A stretch of 64,000 nucleotides of DNA from Fasciola hepatica (lineage: Eukaryota; Platyhelminthes; Trematoda; Plagiorchiida; Fasciolidae): contig CANUEZ040000067.1 of assembly GCA_948099385.1 (NCBI GenBank), positions 21,284,501 through 21,348,500 of the forward strand, in the 5' to 3' direction. Each line of letters begins with the position of its first letter. Position 1 is the first letter of the stretch. The notes beneath the pieces are model-generated. The model made no database searches. It was not told the origin of the DNA and saw nothing but the letters and a program-made list of their open reading frames with translations. This document shows positions 41,302 to 54,534 of the stretch, piece by piece. The translations under genes and the position numbers were made by a program.

Positions 41302-42905
41302 ATCCACCGAGCCCCCACGGGGACTCGAACCCGGGGTGAACGATTGTGAATCGAACACCTTAACCACAAGGCTATCCGGGTTGGCTCTCAACGGTTTGCT
41401 GAACATCTACACTACATGATATAGCACCCTTCCGTCACTGGCTTTTGAACGGTAACAACCCGCTTCCCACACAGCGATCGACTCCTATGATGGATGACTT
41501 CTCTGTAGGGGCCTAAGTACAACGAAGGCATTCCGTTATGAACAACCTACAGAGCTTGGTTATTATTTGCAATTGAGTAGTAGGAGATTAGATTTGTATA
41601 TAATATGATTCATCATGCAGCTTGAACGCTCAACTCACCATTGAAAACGATGGAAGCACTGTACAGCTGTTTCATCCTTGTTGGGAATCATGAGCAGTGC
41701 ACATCCACCGAGCCCCCACGGGGACTCGAACCCGGGGTGAACGATTGTGAATCGAACACCTTAACCACAAGGCTATCCGGGTTGGCTCTCAACGGTTTGC
41801 TGAACATCTACACTACATGATATAGCACCCTTCCGTCACTGGCTTTTGAACGGTAACAACCCGCTTCCCACACAGCGATCGACTCCTATGATGGATGACT
41901 TCTCTGTAGGGGCCTAAGTACAACGAAGGCATTCCGTTATGAACAACCTACAGAGCTTGGTTATTATTTGCAATTGAGTAGTAGGAGATTAGATTTGTAT
42001 ATAATATGATCCATCATGCAGCTTGAACGCTCAACTCACCATTGAAAACGATGGAAGCACTGTACAGCTGTTTCATCCTTGTTGGGAATCATCAGCAGTG
42101 CACATCCACCGAGCCCCCACGGGGACTCGAACTCGGGGTGAACGATTGTGAATCGAACACCTTAACCACAAGGCTATCCGGGTTGGCTCTCAACGGTTTG
42201 CTGAACATCTACACTACATGATATAGCACCCTTCCGTCACTGGCTTTTGAACGGTAACAACCCGCTTCCCACACAGCGATCGACTGCTATGATGGATGAC
42301 TTCTCTGTAGGGGCCTAAGTACAACGAAGACATTCCGTTATGAACAACCTACAGAGCTTGGTTATTATTTGCAATTGAGTAGTAGGAGATTAGATTTGTA
42401 TATAATATGATTCATCATGCAGCTTGAACGCTCAACTCACCATTGAAAACGATGGAAGCACTGTACAGCTGTTTCATCCTTGTTGGGAATCATCAGCAGT
42501 GCACATCCACCGAGCCCCCACGGGGACTCGAACCCGGGGTGAACGATTGTGAATCGAACACCTTAACCACAAGGCTATCCGGGTTGGCTCTCAACGGTTT
42601 GCTGAACATCTACACTACATGATATAGCACCCCTCCGTCACTGGCTTTTGAACGGTAACAACCCGCTTCCCACACAGCGATCGACTCCTATGATGGATGA
42701 CTTCTCTGTAGGGGCCTAAGTACAACGAAGGCATTCCGTTATGAACAACCTACAGAGCTTGGTTATTATTTGCAATTGAGTAGTAGGAGATTAGATTTGT
42801 ATATAATATGATTCATCATGCAGCTTGAACGCTCAACTCACCATTGAAAACGATGGAAGCACTGTACAGCTGTTTCATCCTTGTTGGGAATCATCAGCAG
42901 TGCAC

Positions 42906-43306
42906 ATCCACCGAGCCCCCACGAGGACTCGAACTCGGGGTGGACGATTGTGAATCGATCACCTTAACTACAAGGCTATCCGGGTTGGCTCTCAACGGTT
43001 TGCTGAACATCTACACTACATGATATAACACCCTTCCGTCACTAGCTTTTGAACGGTAACAACCCGCTTCCCACACAGCGATCGACTCCTATGATGGATG
43101 ACTTCTCTGTAGGGGCCTAAGTACAACTCACGCACTCCGTTATGAACAACCTACAGAGCTTGGTTATTATTTGCAATTGAGTAGTAGGAGATTAGATTTG
43201 TATATAATATGATTCATCATGCAGCTTGAACGCTCAACTCACCATTGAAAACGATGGAAGCACTGTACAGCTGTTTCATCCTTGTTGGGAATCATCAGCA
43301 GTGCAC
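42906..43306 (-). repeat. Divergent unit with altered A box and altered hairpin loop
   Basis: This unit carries a linked set of changes: cgaggactcg, ggggtggacg, gatcacc, aactacaagg (A-box GG to AG on minus), gatataac and ctagctttt. It also has a private stretch near 43126, caactcacgcactcc in place of caacgaaggcattcc. The same linked set, without the private stretch, recurs 14 units later in the unit 48520-48920, and a partial set occurs in the unit at 29673. Confidence 0.65.
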
Positions 43307-46300
43307 ATCCACCGAGCCCCCACGGGGACTCGAACCCGGGGTGAACGATTGTGAATCGAACACCTTAACCACAAGGCTATCCGGGTTGGCTCTCAACGGT
43401 TTGCTGAACATCTACACTACATGATATAGCACCCTTCCGTCACTGGCTTTTGAACGGTAACAACCCGCTTCCCACACAGCGATCGACTCCTATGATGGAT
43501 GACTTCTCTGTAGGGGCCTAAGTACAACGAAGGCATTCCGTTATGAACAACCTACAGAGCTTGGTTATTATTTGCAATTGAGTAGTAGGAGATTAGATTT
43601 GTATATAATATGATTCATCATGCAGCTTGAACGCTCAACTCACCATTGAAAACGATGGAAGCACTGTACAGCTGTTTCATCCTTGTTGGGAATCATCAGC
43701 AGTGCACATCCACCGAGCCCCCACGGGGACTCGAACCCGGGGTGAACGATTGTGAATCGAACACCTTAACCACAAGGCTATCCGGGTTGGCTCTCAACGG
43801 TTTGCTGAACATCTACACTACATGATATAGCACCCTTCCGTCACTGGCTTTTGAACGGTAACAACCCGCATCCCACACAGCGATCGACTGCTATGATGGA
43901 TGACTTCTCTGTAGGGGCCTAAGTACAACGAAGACATTCCGTTATGAACAACCTACAGAGCTTGGTTATTATTTGCAATTGAGTAGTAGGAGATTAGATT
44001 TGTATATAATATGATTCATCATGCAGCTTGAACGCTCAACTCACCATTGAAAACGATGGAAGCACTGTACAGCTGTTTCATCCTTGTTGGGAATCATCAG
44101 CAGTGCACATCCACCGAGCCCCCACGGGGACTCGAACCCGGGGTGAACGATTGTGAATCGAACACCTTAACCACAAGGCTATCCGGGTTGGCTCTCAACG
44201 GTTTGCTGAACATCTACACTACATGATATAGCACCCTTCCGTCACTGGCTTTTGAACGGTAACAACCCGCTTCCCACACAGCGATCGACTCCTATGATGG
44301 ATGACTTCTCTGTAGGGGCCTAAGTACAACGAAGGCATTCCGTTATGAACAACCTACAGAGCTTGGTTATTATTTGCAATTGAGTAGTAGGAGATTAGAT
44401 TTGTATATAATATGATTCATCATGCAGCTTGAACGCTCAACTCACCATTGAAAACGATGGAAGCACTGTACAGCTGTTTCATCCTTGTTGGGAATCATCA
44501 GCAGTGCACATCCACCGAGCCCCCACGGGGACTCGAACCCGGGGTGAACGATTGTGAATCGAACACCTTAACCACAAGGCTATCCGGGTTGGCTCTCAAC
44601 GGTTTGCTGAACATCTACACTACATGATATAGCACCCTTCCGTCACTGGCTTTTGAACGGTAACAACCCGCATCCCACACAGCGATCGACTCCTATGATG
44701 GATGACTTCTCTGTAGGGGCCTAAGTACAACGAACGCATTCCGTTATGAACAACCTACAGAGCTTGGTTATTATTTGCAATTGAGTAGTAGGAGATTAGA
44801 TTTGTATATAATATGATTCATCATGCAGCTTGAACGCTCAACTCACCATTGAAAACGATGGAAGCACTGTACAGCTGTTTCATCCTTGTTGGGAATCATC
44901 AGCAGTGCACATCCACCGAGCCCCCACGGGGACTCGAACCCGGGGTGAACGATTGTGAATCGAACACCTTAACCACAAGGCTATCCGGGTTGGCTCTCAA
45001 CGGTTTGCTGAACATCTACACTACATGATATAGCACCCTTCCGTCACTGGCTTTTGAACGGTAACAACCCGCTTCCCACACAGCGATCGACTCCTATGAT
45101 GGATGACTTCTCTGTAGGGGCCTAAGTACAACGAAGACATTCCGTTATGAACAACCTACAGAGCTTGGTTATTATTTGCAATTGAGTAGTAGGAGATTAG
45201 ATTTGTATATAATATGATTCATCATGCAGCTTGAACGCTCAACTCACCATTGAAAACGATGGAAGCACTGTACAGCTGTTTCATCCTTGTTGGGAATCAT
45301 CAGCAGTGCACATCCACCGAGCCCCCACGGGGACTCGAACCCGGGGTGAACGATTGTGAATCGAACACCTTAACCACAAGGCTATCCGGGTTGGCTCTCA
45401 ACGGTTTGCTGAACATCTACACTACATGATATAGCACCCTTCCGTCACTGGCTTTTGAACGGTAACAACCCGCTTCCCACACAGCGATCGACTCCTATGA
45501 TGGATGACTTCTCTGTAGGGGCCTAAGTACAACGAAGACATTCCGTTATGAACAACCTACAGAGCTTGGTTATTATTTGCAATTGAGTAGTAGGAGATTA
45601 GATTTGTATATAATATGATTCATCATGCAGCTTGAACGCTCAACTCACCATTGAAAACGATGGAAGCACTGTACAGCTGTTTCATCCTTGTTGGGAATCA
45701 TCAGCAGTGCACATCCACCGAGCCCCCACGGGGACTCGAACCCGGGGTGAACGATTGTGAATCGAACACCTTAACCACAAGGCTATCCGGGTTGGCTCTC
45801 AACGGTTTGCTGAACATCTACACTACATGATATAGCACCCTTCCGTCACTGGCTTTTGAACGGTAACAACCCGCTTCCCACACAGCGATCGACTCCTATG
45901 ATGGATGACTTCTCTGTAGGGGCCTAAGTACAACGAAGACATTCCGTTATGAACAACCTACAGAGCTTGGTTATTATTTGCAATTGAGTAGTAGGAGATT
46001 AGATTTGTATATAATATGATTCATCATGCAGCTTGAACGCTCAACTCACCATTGAAAACGATGGAAGCACTGTACAGCTGTTTCATCCTTGTTGGGAATC
46101 ATCAGCAGTGCACATCCACCGAGCCCCCACGGGGACTCGAACCCGGGGTGAACGATTGTGAATCGAACACCTTAACCACAAGGCTATCCGGGTTGGCTCT
46201 CAACGGTTTGCTGAACATCTACACTACATGATATAGCACCCTTCCGTCACTGGCTTTTGAACGGTAACAACCCGCTTCCCACACAGCGATCGACTCCTAT

Positions 46301-48519
46301 GATGGATGACTTCTCTGTAGGGGCCTAAGTACAACGAAGGCATTCCGTTATGAACAACCTACAGAGCTTGGTTATTATTTGCAATTGAGTAGTAGGAGAT
46401 TAGATTTGTATATAATATGATTCATCATGCAGCTTGAACGCTCAACTCACCATTGAAAACGATGGAAGCACTGTACAGCTGTTTCATCCTTGTTGGGAAT
46501 CATCAGCAGTGCACATCCACCGAGCCCCCACGGGGACTCGAACCCGGGGTGAACGATTGTGAATCGAACACCTTAACCACAAGGCTATCCGGGTTGGCTC
46601 TCAACGGTTTGCTGAACATCTACACTACATGATATAGCACCCTTCCGTCACTGGCTTTTGAACGGTAACAACCCGCTTCCCACACAGCGATCGACTCCTA
46701 TGATGGATGACTTCTCTGTAGGGGCCTAAGTACAACGAAGGCATTCCGTTATGAACAACCTACAGAGCTTGGTTATTATTTGCAATTGAGTAGTAGGAGA
46801 TTAGATTTGTATATAATATGATCCATCATGCAGCTTGAACGCTCAACTCACCATTGAAAACGATGGAAGCACTGTACAGCTGTTTCATCCTTGTTGGGAA
46901 TCATCATCAGTGCACATCCACCGAGCCCCCACGGGGACTCGAACTCGGGGTGAACGATTGTGAATCGAACACCTTAACCACAAGGCTATCCGGGTTGGCT
47001 CTCAACGGTTTGCTGAACATCTACACTACATGATATAGCACCCTTCCGTCACTGGCTTTTGAACGGTAACAACCCACTTCCCACACAGCGATCGACTCCT
47101 ATGATGGATGACTTCTCTGTAGGGGCCTAAGTACAACGAAGACATTCCGTTATGAACAACCTACAGAGCTTGGTTATTATTTGCAATTGAGTAGTAGGAG
47201 ATTAGATTTGTATATAATATGATTCATCATGCAGCTTGAACGCTCAACTCACCATCGAAAACGATGGAAGCACTGTACAGCTGTTTCATCCTTGTTGGGA
47301 ATCATCAGCAGTGCACATCCACCGAGCCCCCACGGGGACTCGAACCCGGGGTGAACGATTGTGAATCGAACACCTTAACCACAAGGCTATCCGGGTTGGC
47401 TCTCAACGGTTTGCTGAACATCTACACTACATGATATAGCACCCTTCCGTCACTGGCTTTTGAACGGTAACAACCCGCTTCCCACACAGCGATCGACTCC
47501 TATGATGGATGACTTCTCTGTAGGGGCCTAAGTACAACGAAGACATTCCGTTATGAACAACCTACAGAGCTTGGTTATTATTTGCAATTGAGTAGTAGGA
47601 GATTAGATTTGTATATAATATGATTCATCATGCAGCTTGAACGCTCAACTCACCATTGAAAACGATGGATGCACTGTACAGCTGTTTCATCCTTGTTGGG
47701 AATCATCAGCAGTGCACATCCACCGAGCCCCCACGGGGACTCGAACCCGGGGTGAACGATTGTGAATCGAACACCTTAACCACAAGGCTATCCGGGTTGG
47801 CTCTCAACGGTTTGCTGAACATCTACACTACATGATATAGCACCCTTCCGTCACTGGCTTTTGAACGGTAACAACCCGCTTCCCACACAGCGATCGACTC
47901 CTATGATGGATGACTTCTCTGTAGGGGCCTAAGTACAACGAACGCATTCCGTTATGAACAACCTACAGAGCTTGGTTATTATTTGCAATTGAGTAGTAGG
48001 AGATTAGATTTGTATATAATATGATTCATCATGCAGCTTGAACGCTCAACTCACCATTGAAAACGATGGAAGCACTGTACAGCTGTTTCATCCTTGTTGG
48101 GAATCATCAGCAGTGCACATCCACCGAGCCCCCACGGGGACTCGAACCCGGGGTGAACGATTGTGAATCGAACACCTTAACCACAAGGCTATCCGGGTTG
48201 GCTCTCAACGGTTTGCTGAACATCTACACTACATGATATAGCACCCTTCCGTCACTGGCTTTTGAACGGTAACAACCCGCTTCCCACACAGCGATCGACT
48301 CCTATGATGGATGACTTCTCTGTAGGGGCCTAAGTACAACGAAGGCATTCCGTTATGAACAACCTACAGAGCTTGGTTATTATTTGCAATTGAGTAGTAG
48401 GAGATTAGATTTGTATATAATATGATTCATCATGCAGCTTGAACGCTCAACTCACCATTGAAAACGATGGAAGCACTGTACAGCTGTTTCATCCTTGTTG
48501 GGAATCATCAGCAGTGCAC

Positions 48520-48920
48520 ATCCACCGAGCCCCCACGAGGACTCGAACTCGGGGTGGACGATTGTGAATCGATCACCTTAACTACAAGGCTATCCGGGTT
48601 GGCTCTCAACGGTTTGCTGAACATCTACACTACATGATATAACACCCTTCCGTCACTAGCTTTTGAACGGTAACAACCCGCTTCCCACACAGCGATCGAC
48701 TCCTATGATGGATGACTTCTCTGTAGGGGCCTAAGTACAACGAAGGCATTCCGTTATGAACAACCTACAGAGCTTGGTTATTATTTGCAATTGAGTAGTA
48801 GGAGATTAGATTTGTATATAATATGATTCATCATGCAGCTTGAACGCTCAACTCACCATTGAAAACGATGGAAGCACTGTACAGCTGTTTCATCCTTGTT
48901 GGGAATCATCAGCAGTGCAC
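48520..48920 (-). repeat. Divergent unit, sister of the unit at 42906
   Basis: It has cgaggactcg, ggggtggacg, gatcacc, aactacaagg, gatataac and ctagctttt, all shared with the unit at 42906. It keeps the ordinary gaaggcattcc in the loop, which shows that the two histories differ there. The next unit (48921) has ccacagagcccct; the same tRNA-end change recurs at 50525 after a unit that again has cgagg and gatcacc (50124), suggesting a four-unit duplication. Confidence 0.6.
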
Positions 48921-51900
48921 ATCCACAGAGCCCCTACGGGGACTCGAACCCGGGATGAACGATTGTGAATCGAACACCTTAACCACAAGGCTATCCGGGT
49001 TGGCTCTCAACGGTTTGCTGAACATCTACACTACATGATATAGCACCCTTCCGTCACTGGCTTTTGAACGGTAACAACCCGCTTCCCACACAGCGATCGA
49101 CTCCTATGATGGATGACTTCTCTGTAGGGGCCTAAGTACAACGAAGACATTCCGTTATGAACAACCTACAGAGCTTGGTTATTATTTGCAATTGAGTAGT
49201 AGGAGATTAGATTTGTATATAATATGATTCATCATGCAGCTTGAACGCTCAACTCACCATTGAAAACGATGGAAGCACTGTACAGCTGTTTCATCCTTGT
49301 TGGGAATCATCAGCAGTGCACATCCACCGAGCCCCCACGGGGACTCGAACCCGGGGTGAACGATTGTGAATCGAACACCTTAACCACAAGGCTATCCGGG
49401 TTGGCTCTCAACGGTTTGCTGAACATCTACACTACATGATATAGCACCCTTCCGTCACTGGCTTTTGAACGGTAACAACCCGCATCCCACACAGCGATCG
49501 ACTCCTATGATGGATGACTTCTCTGTAGGGGCCTAAGTACAACGAAGGCATTCCGTTATGAACAACCTACAGAGCTTGGTTATTATTTGCAATTGAGTAG
49601 TAGGAGATTAGATTTGTATATAATATGATTCATCATGCAGCTTGAACGCTCAACTCACCATTGAAAACGATGGAAGCACTGTACAGCTGTTTCATCCTTG
49701 TTGGGAATCATCAGCAGTGCACATCCACCGAGCCCCCACGGGGACTCGAACCCGGGGTGAACGATTGTGAATCGAACACCTTAACCACAAGGCTATCCGG
49801 GTTGGCTCTCAACGGTTTGCTGAACATCTACACTACATGATATAGCACCCTTCCGTCACTGGCTTTTGAACGGTAACAACCCGCTTCCCACACAGCGATC
49901 GACTCCTATGATGGATGACTTCTCTGTAGGGGCCTAAGTACAACGAAGGCATTCCGTTATGAACAACCTACAGAGCTTGGTTATTATTTGCAATTGAGTA
50001 GTAGGAGATTAGATTTGTATATAATATGATTCATCATGCAGCTTGAACGCTCAACTCACCATTGAAAACGATGGAAGCACTGTACAGCTGTTTCATCCTT
50101 GTTGGGAATCATCAGCAGTGCACATCCACCGAGCCCCCACGAGGACTCGAACTCGGGGTGAACGATTGTGAATCGATCACCTTAACCACAAGGCTATCCG
50201 GGTTGGCTCTCAACGGTTTGCTGAACATCTACACTACATGATATAGCACCCTTCCGTCACTGGCTTTTGAACGGTAACAACCCGCTTCCCACACAGCGAT
50301 CGACTCCTATGATGGATGACTTCTCTGTAGGGGCCTAAGTACAACGAACGCATTCCGTTATGAACAACCTACAGAGCTTGGTTATTATTTGCAATTGAGT
50401 AGTAGGAGATTAGATTTGTATATAATATGATTCATCATGCAGCTTGAACGCTCAACTCACCATTGAAAACGATGGAAGCACTGTACAGCTGTTTCATCCT
50501 TGTTGGGAATCATCAGCAGTGCACATCCACAGAGCCCCTACGGGGACTCGAACCCGGGGTGAACGATTGTGAATCGAACACCTTAACCACAAGGCTATCC
50601 GGGTTGGCTCTCAACGGTTTGCTGAACATCTACACTACATGATATAGCACCCTTCCGTCACTGGCTTTTGAACGGTAACAACCCGCTTCCCACACAGCGA
50701 TCGACTGCTATGATGGATGACTTCTCTGTAGGGGCCTAAGTACAACGAACGCATTCCGTTATGAACAACCTACAGAGCTTGGTTATTATTTGCAATTGAG
50801 TAGTAGGAGATTAGATTTGTATATAATATGATTCATCATGCAGCTTGAACGCTCAACTCACCATCGAAAACGATGGAAGCACTGTACAGCTGTTTCATCC
50901 TTGTTGGGAATCATCAGCAGTGCACATCCACCGAGCCCCCACGGGGACTCGAACCCGGGGTGAACGATTGTGAATCGATCACCTTAACTACAAGGCTATC
51001 CGGGTTGGCTCTCAACGGTTTGCTGAACATCTACACTACATGATATAGCACCCTTCCGTCACTGGCTTTTGAACGGTAACAACCCGCTTCCCACACAGCG
51101 ATCGACTCCTATGATGGATGACTTCTCTGTAGGGGCCTAAGTACAACGAAGGCATTCCGTTATGAACAACCTACAGAGCTTGGTTATTATTTGCAATTGA
51201 GTAGTAGGAGATTAGATTTGTATATAATATGATTCATCATGCAGCTTGAACGCTCAACTCACCATTGAAAACGATGGAAGCACTGTACAGCTGTTTCATC
51301 CTTGTTGGGAATCATCAGCAGTGCACATCCACCGAGCCCCCACGGGGACTCGAACCCGGGGTGAACGATTGTGAATCGAACACCTTAACCACAAGGCTAT
51401 CCGGGTTGGCTCTCAACGGTTTGCTGAACATCTACACTACATGATATAGCACCCTTCCGTCACTGGCTTTTGAACGGTAACAACCCGCTTCCCACACAGC
51501 GATCGACTGCTATGATGGATGACTTCTCTGTAGGGGCCTAAGTACAACGAAGGCATTCCGTTATGAACAACCTACAGAGCTTGGTTATTATTTGCAATTG
51601 AGTAGTAGGAGATTAGATTTGTATATAATATGATTCATCATGCAGCTTGAACGCTCAACTCACCATTGAAAACGATGGAAGCACTGTACAGCTGTTTCAT
51701 CCTTGTTGGGAATCATGAGCAGTGCACATCCACCGAGCCCCCACGGGGACTCGAACCCGGGGTGAACGATTGTGAATCGAACACCTTAACCACAAGGCTA
51801 TCCGGGTTGGCTCTCAACGGTTTGCTGAACATCTACACTACATAATATAGCACCCTTCCGTCATCGGCTTTTGAACGGTAACAACCCGCTTCCCACACAG

Positions 51901-54534
51901 CGATCGACTCCTATGATGGATGACTTCTCTGTAGGGGCCTAAGTACAACGAAGGCATTCCGTTATGAACAACCTACAGAGCTTGGTTATTATTTGCAATT
52001 GAGTAGTAGGAGATTAGATTTGTATATAATATGATTCATCATGCAGCTTGAACGCTCAACTCACCATTGAAAACGATGGAAGCACTGTACAGCTGTTTCA
52101 TCCTTGTTGGGAATCATGAGCAGTGCACATCCACCGAGCCCCCACGGGGACTCGAACCCGGGGTGAACGATTGTGAATCGAACACCTTAACCACAAGGCT
52201 ATCCGGGTTGGCTCTCAACGGTTTGCTGAACATCTACACTACATGATTTGACACCCTTCCGTCACTGGCTTTTGAACGGTAACAACCCGCTTCCCACACA
52301 GCGATCGACTCCTATGATGGATGACTTCTCTGTAGGGGCCTAAGTACAACGAAGACATTCCGTTATGAACAACCTACAGAGCTTGGTTATTATTTGCAAT
52401 TGAGTAGTAGGAGATTAGATTTGTATATAATATGATTCATCATGCAGCTTGAACGCTCAACTCACCATTGAAAACGATGGAAGCACTGTACAGCTGTTTC
52501 ATCCTTGTTGGGAATCGTCATCAGTGCACATCCACCGAGCCCCCACGGGGACTCGAACCCGGGGTGAACGATTGTGAATCGAACACCTTAACCACAAGGC
52601 TATCCGGGTTGGCTCTCAACGGTTTGCTGAACATCTACACTACATGATATAGCACCCTTCCGTCACTGGCTTTTGAACGGTAACAACCCGCATCCCACAC
52701 AGCGATCGACTCCTATGATGGATGACTTCTCTGTAGGGGCCTAAGTACAACGAAGGCATTCCGTTATGAAAAACCTACAGAGCTTGGTTATTATTTGCAA
52801 TTGAGTAGTAGGAGATTAGATTTGTATATAATATGATTCATCATGCAGCTTGAACGCTCAACTCACCATTGAAAATGATGGAAGCACTGTACAGCTGTTT
52901 CATCCTTGTTGGGAATCATCAGCAGTGCACATCCACCGAGCCCCCACGGGGACTCGAACCCGGGGTGAACGATTGTGAATCGAACACCTTAACCACAAGG
53001 CTATCCGGGTTGGCTCTCAAAGGTTTGCTGAACATCTACACTATATGATATAACACCCTTCCGTCACTGGCTTTTGAACGGTAACAACCCGCTTCCCACA
53101 CAGCGATCGACTCCTATGATGGATGACTTCTCTGTAGGGGCCTAAGTACAACGAAGGCATTCCGTTATGAACAACCTACAGAGCTTGGTTATTATTTGCA
53201 ATTGAGTAGTAGGAGATTAGATTTGTATATAATATGATTCATCATGCAGCTTGAACGCTCAACTCACCATTGAAAACGATGGAAGCACTGTACAGCTGTT
53301 TCATCCTTGTTGGGAATCATCAGCAGTGCACATCCACCGAGCCCCCACGGGGACTCGAACCCGGGGTGAACGATTGTGAATCGAACACCTTAACCACAAG
53401 ACTATCCGGGTTGGCTCTCAACGGTTTGCTGAACATCTACACTACATGATATAGCACCCTTCCGTCACTGGCTTTTGAACGGTAACAACCCGCTTCCCAC
53501 ACAGCGATCGACTCCTATGATGGATGACTTCTCTGTAGGGGCCTAAGTACAACGAACGCATTCCGTTATGAACAACCTACAGAGCTTGGTTATTATTTGC
53601 AATTGAGTAGTAGGAGATTAGATTTGTATATAATATGATTCATCATGCAGCTTGAACGCTCAACTCACCATTGAAAACGATGGAAGCACTGTACAGCTGT
53701 TTCATCCTTGTTGGGAATCATGAGCAGTGCACATCCACCGAGCCCCCACGGGGACTCGAACCCGGGATGAACGATCGTGAATCGAACACCTTAACCACAA
53801 GGCTATCCGGGTTGGCTCTCAACGGTTTGCTGAACATCTACACTACATGATATAGCACCCTTCCGTCACTGGCTTTTGAACGGTAACAACCCGCTTCCCA
53901 CACAGCGATCGACTCCTATGATGGATGACTTCTCTGTAGGGGCCTAAGTACAACGAACGCATTCCGTTATGAACAACCTACAGAGCTTGGTTATTATTTG
54001 CAATTGAGTAGTAGGAGATTAGATTTGTATATAATATGATTCATCATGCGGCTTGAACGCTCAACTCACCATTGAAAATGATGGAAGCACTGTACAGCTG
54101 TTTCATCCTTGTTGGGAATCATGAGCAGTGCACATCCACCGAGCCCCCACGGGGACTCGAACCCGGGGTGAACGATTGTGAATCGAACACCTTAACCACA
54201 AGGCTATCCGGGTTGGCTCTCAACGGTTTGCTGAACATCTACACTATATGATATAACACCCTTCCGTCACTGGCTTTTGAACGGTAACAACCCGCATCCC
54301 ACACAGCGATCGACTCCTGTGATGGATGACTTCTCTGTAGGGGCCTAAGTACAACGAAGGCATTCCGTTATGAACAACCTACAGAGCTTGGTTATTATTT
54401 GCAATTGAGTAGTAGGAGATTAGATTTGTATATAATATGATTCATCATGCAGCTTGAACGCTCAACTCACCATTGAAAACGATGGAAGCACTGTACAGCT
54501 GTTTCATCCTTGTTGGGAATCATCAGCAGTGCAC

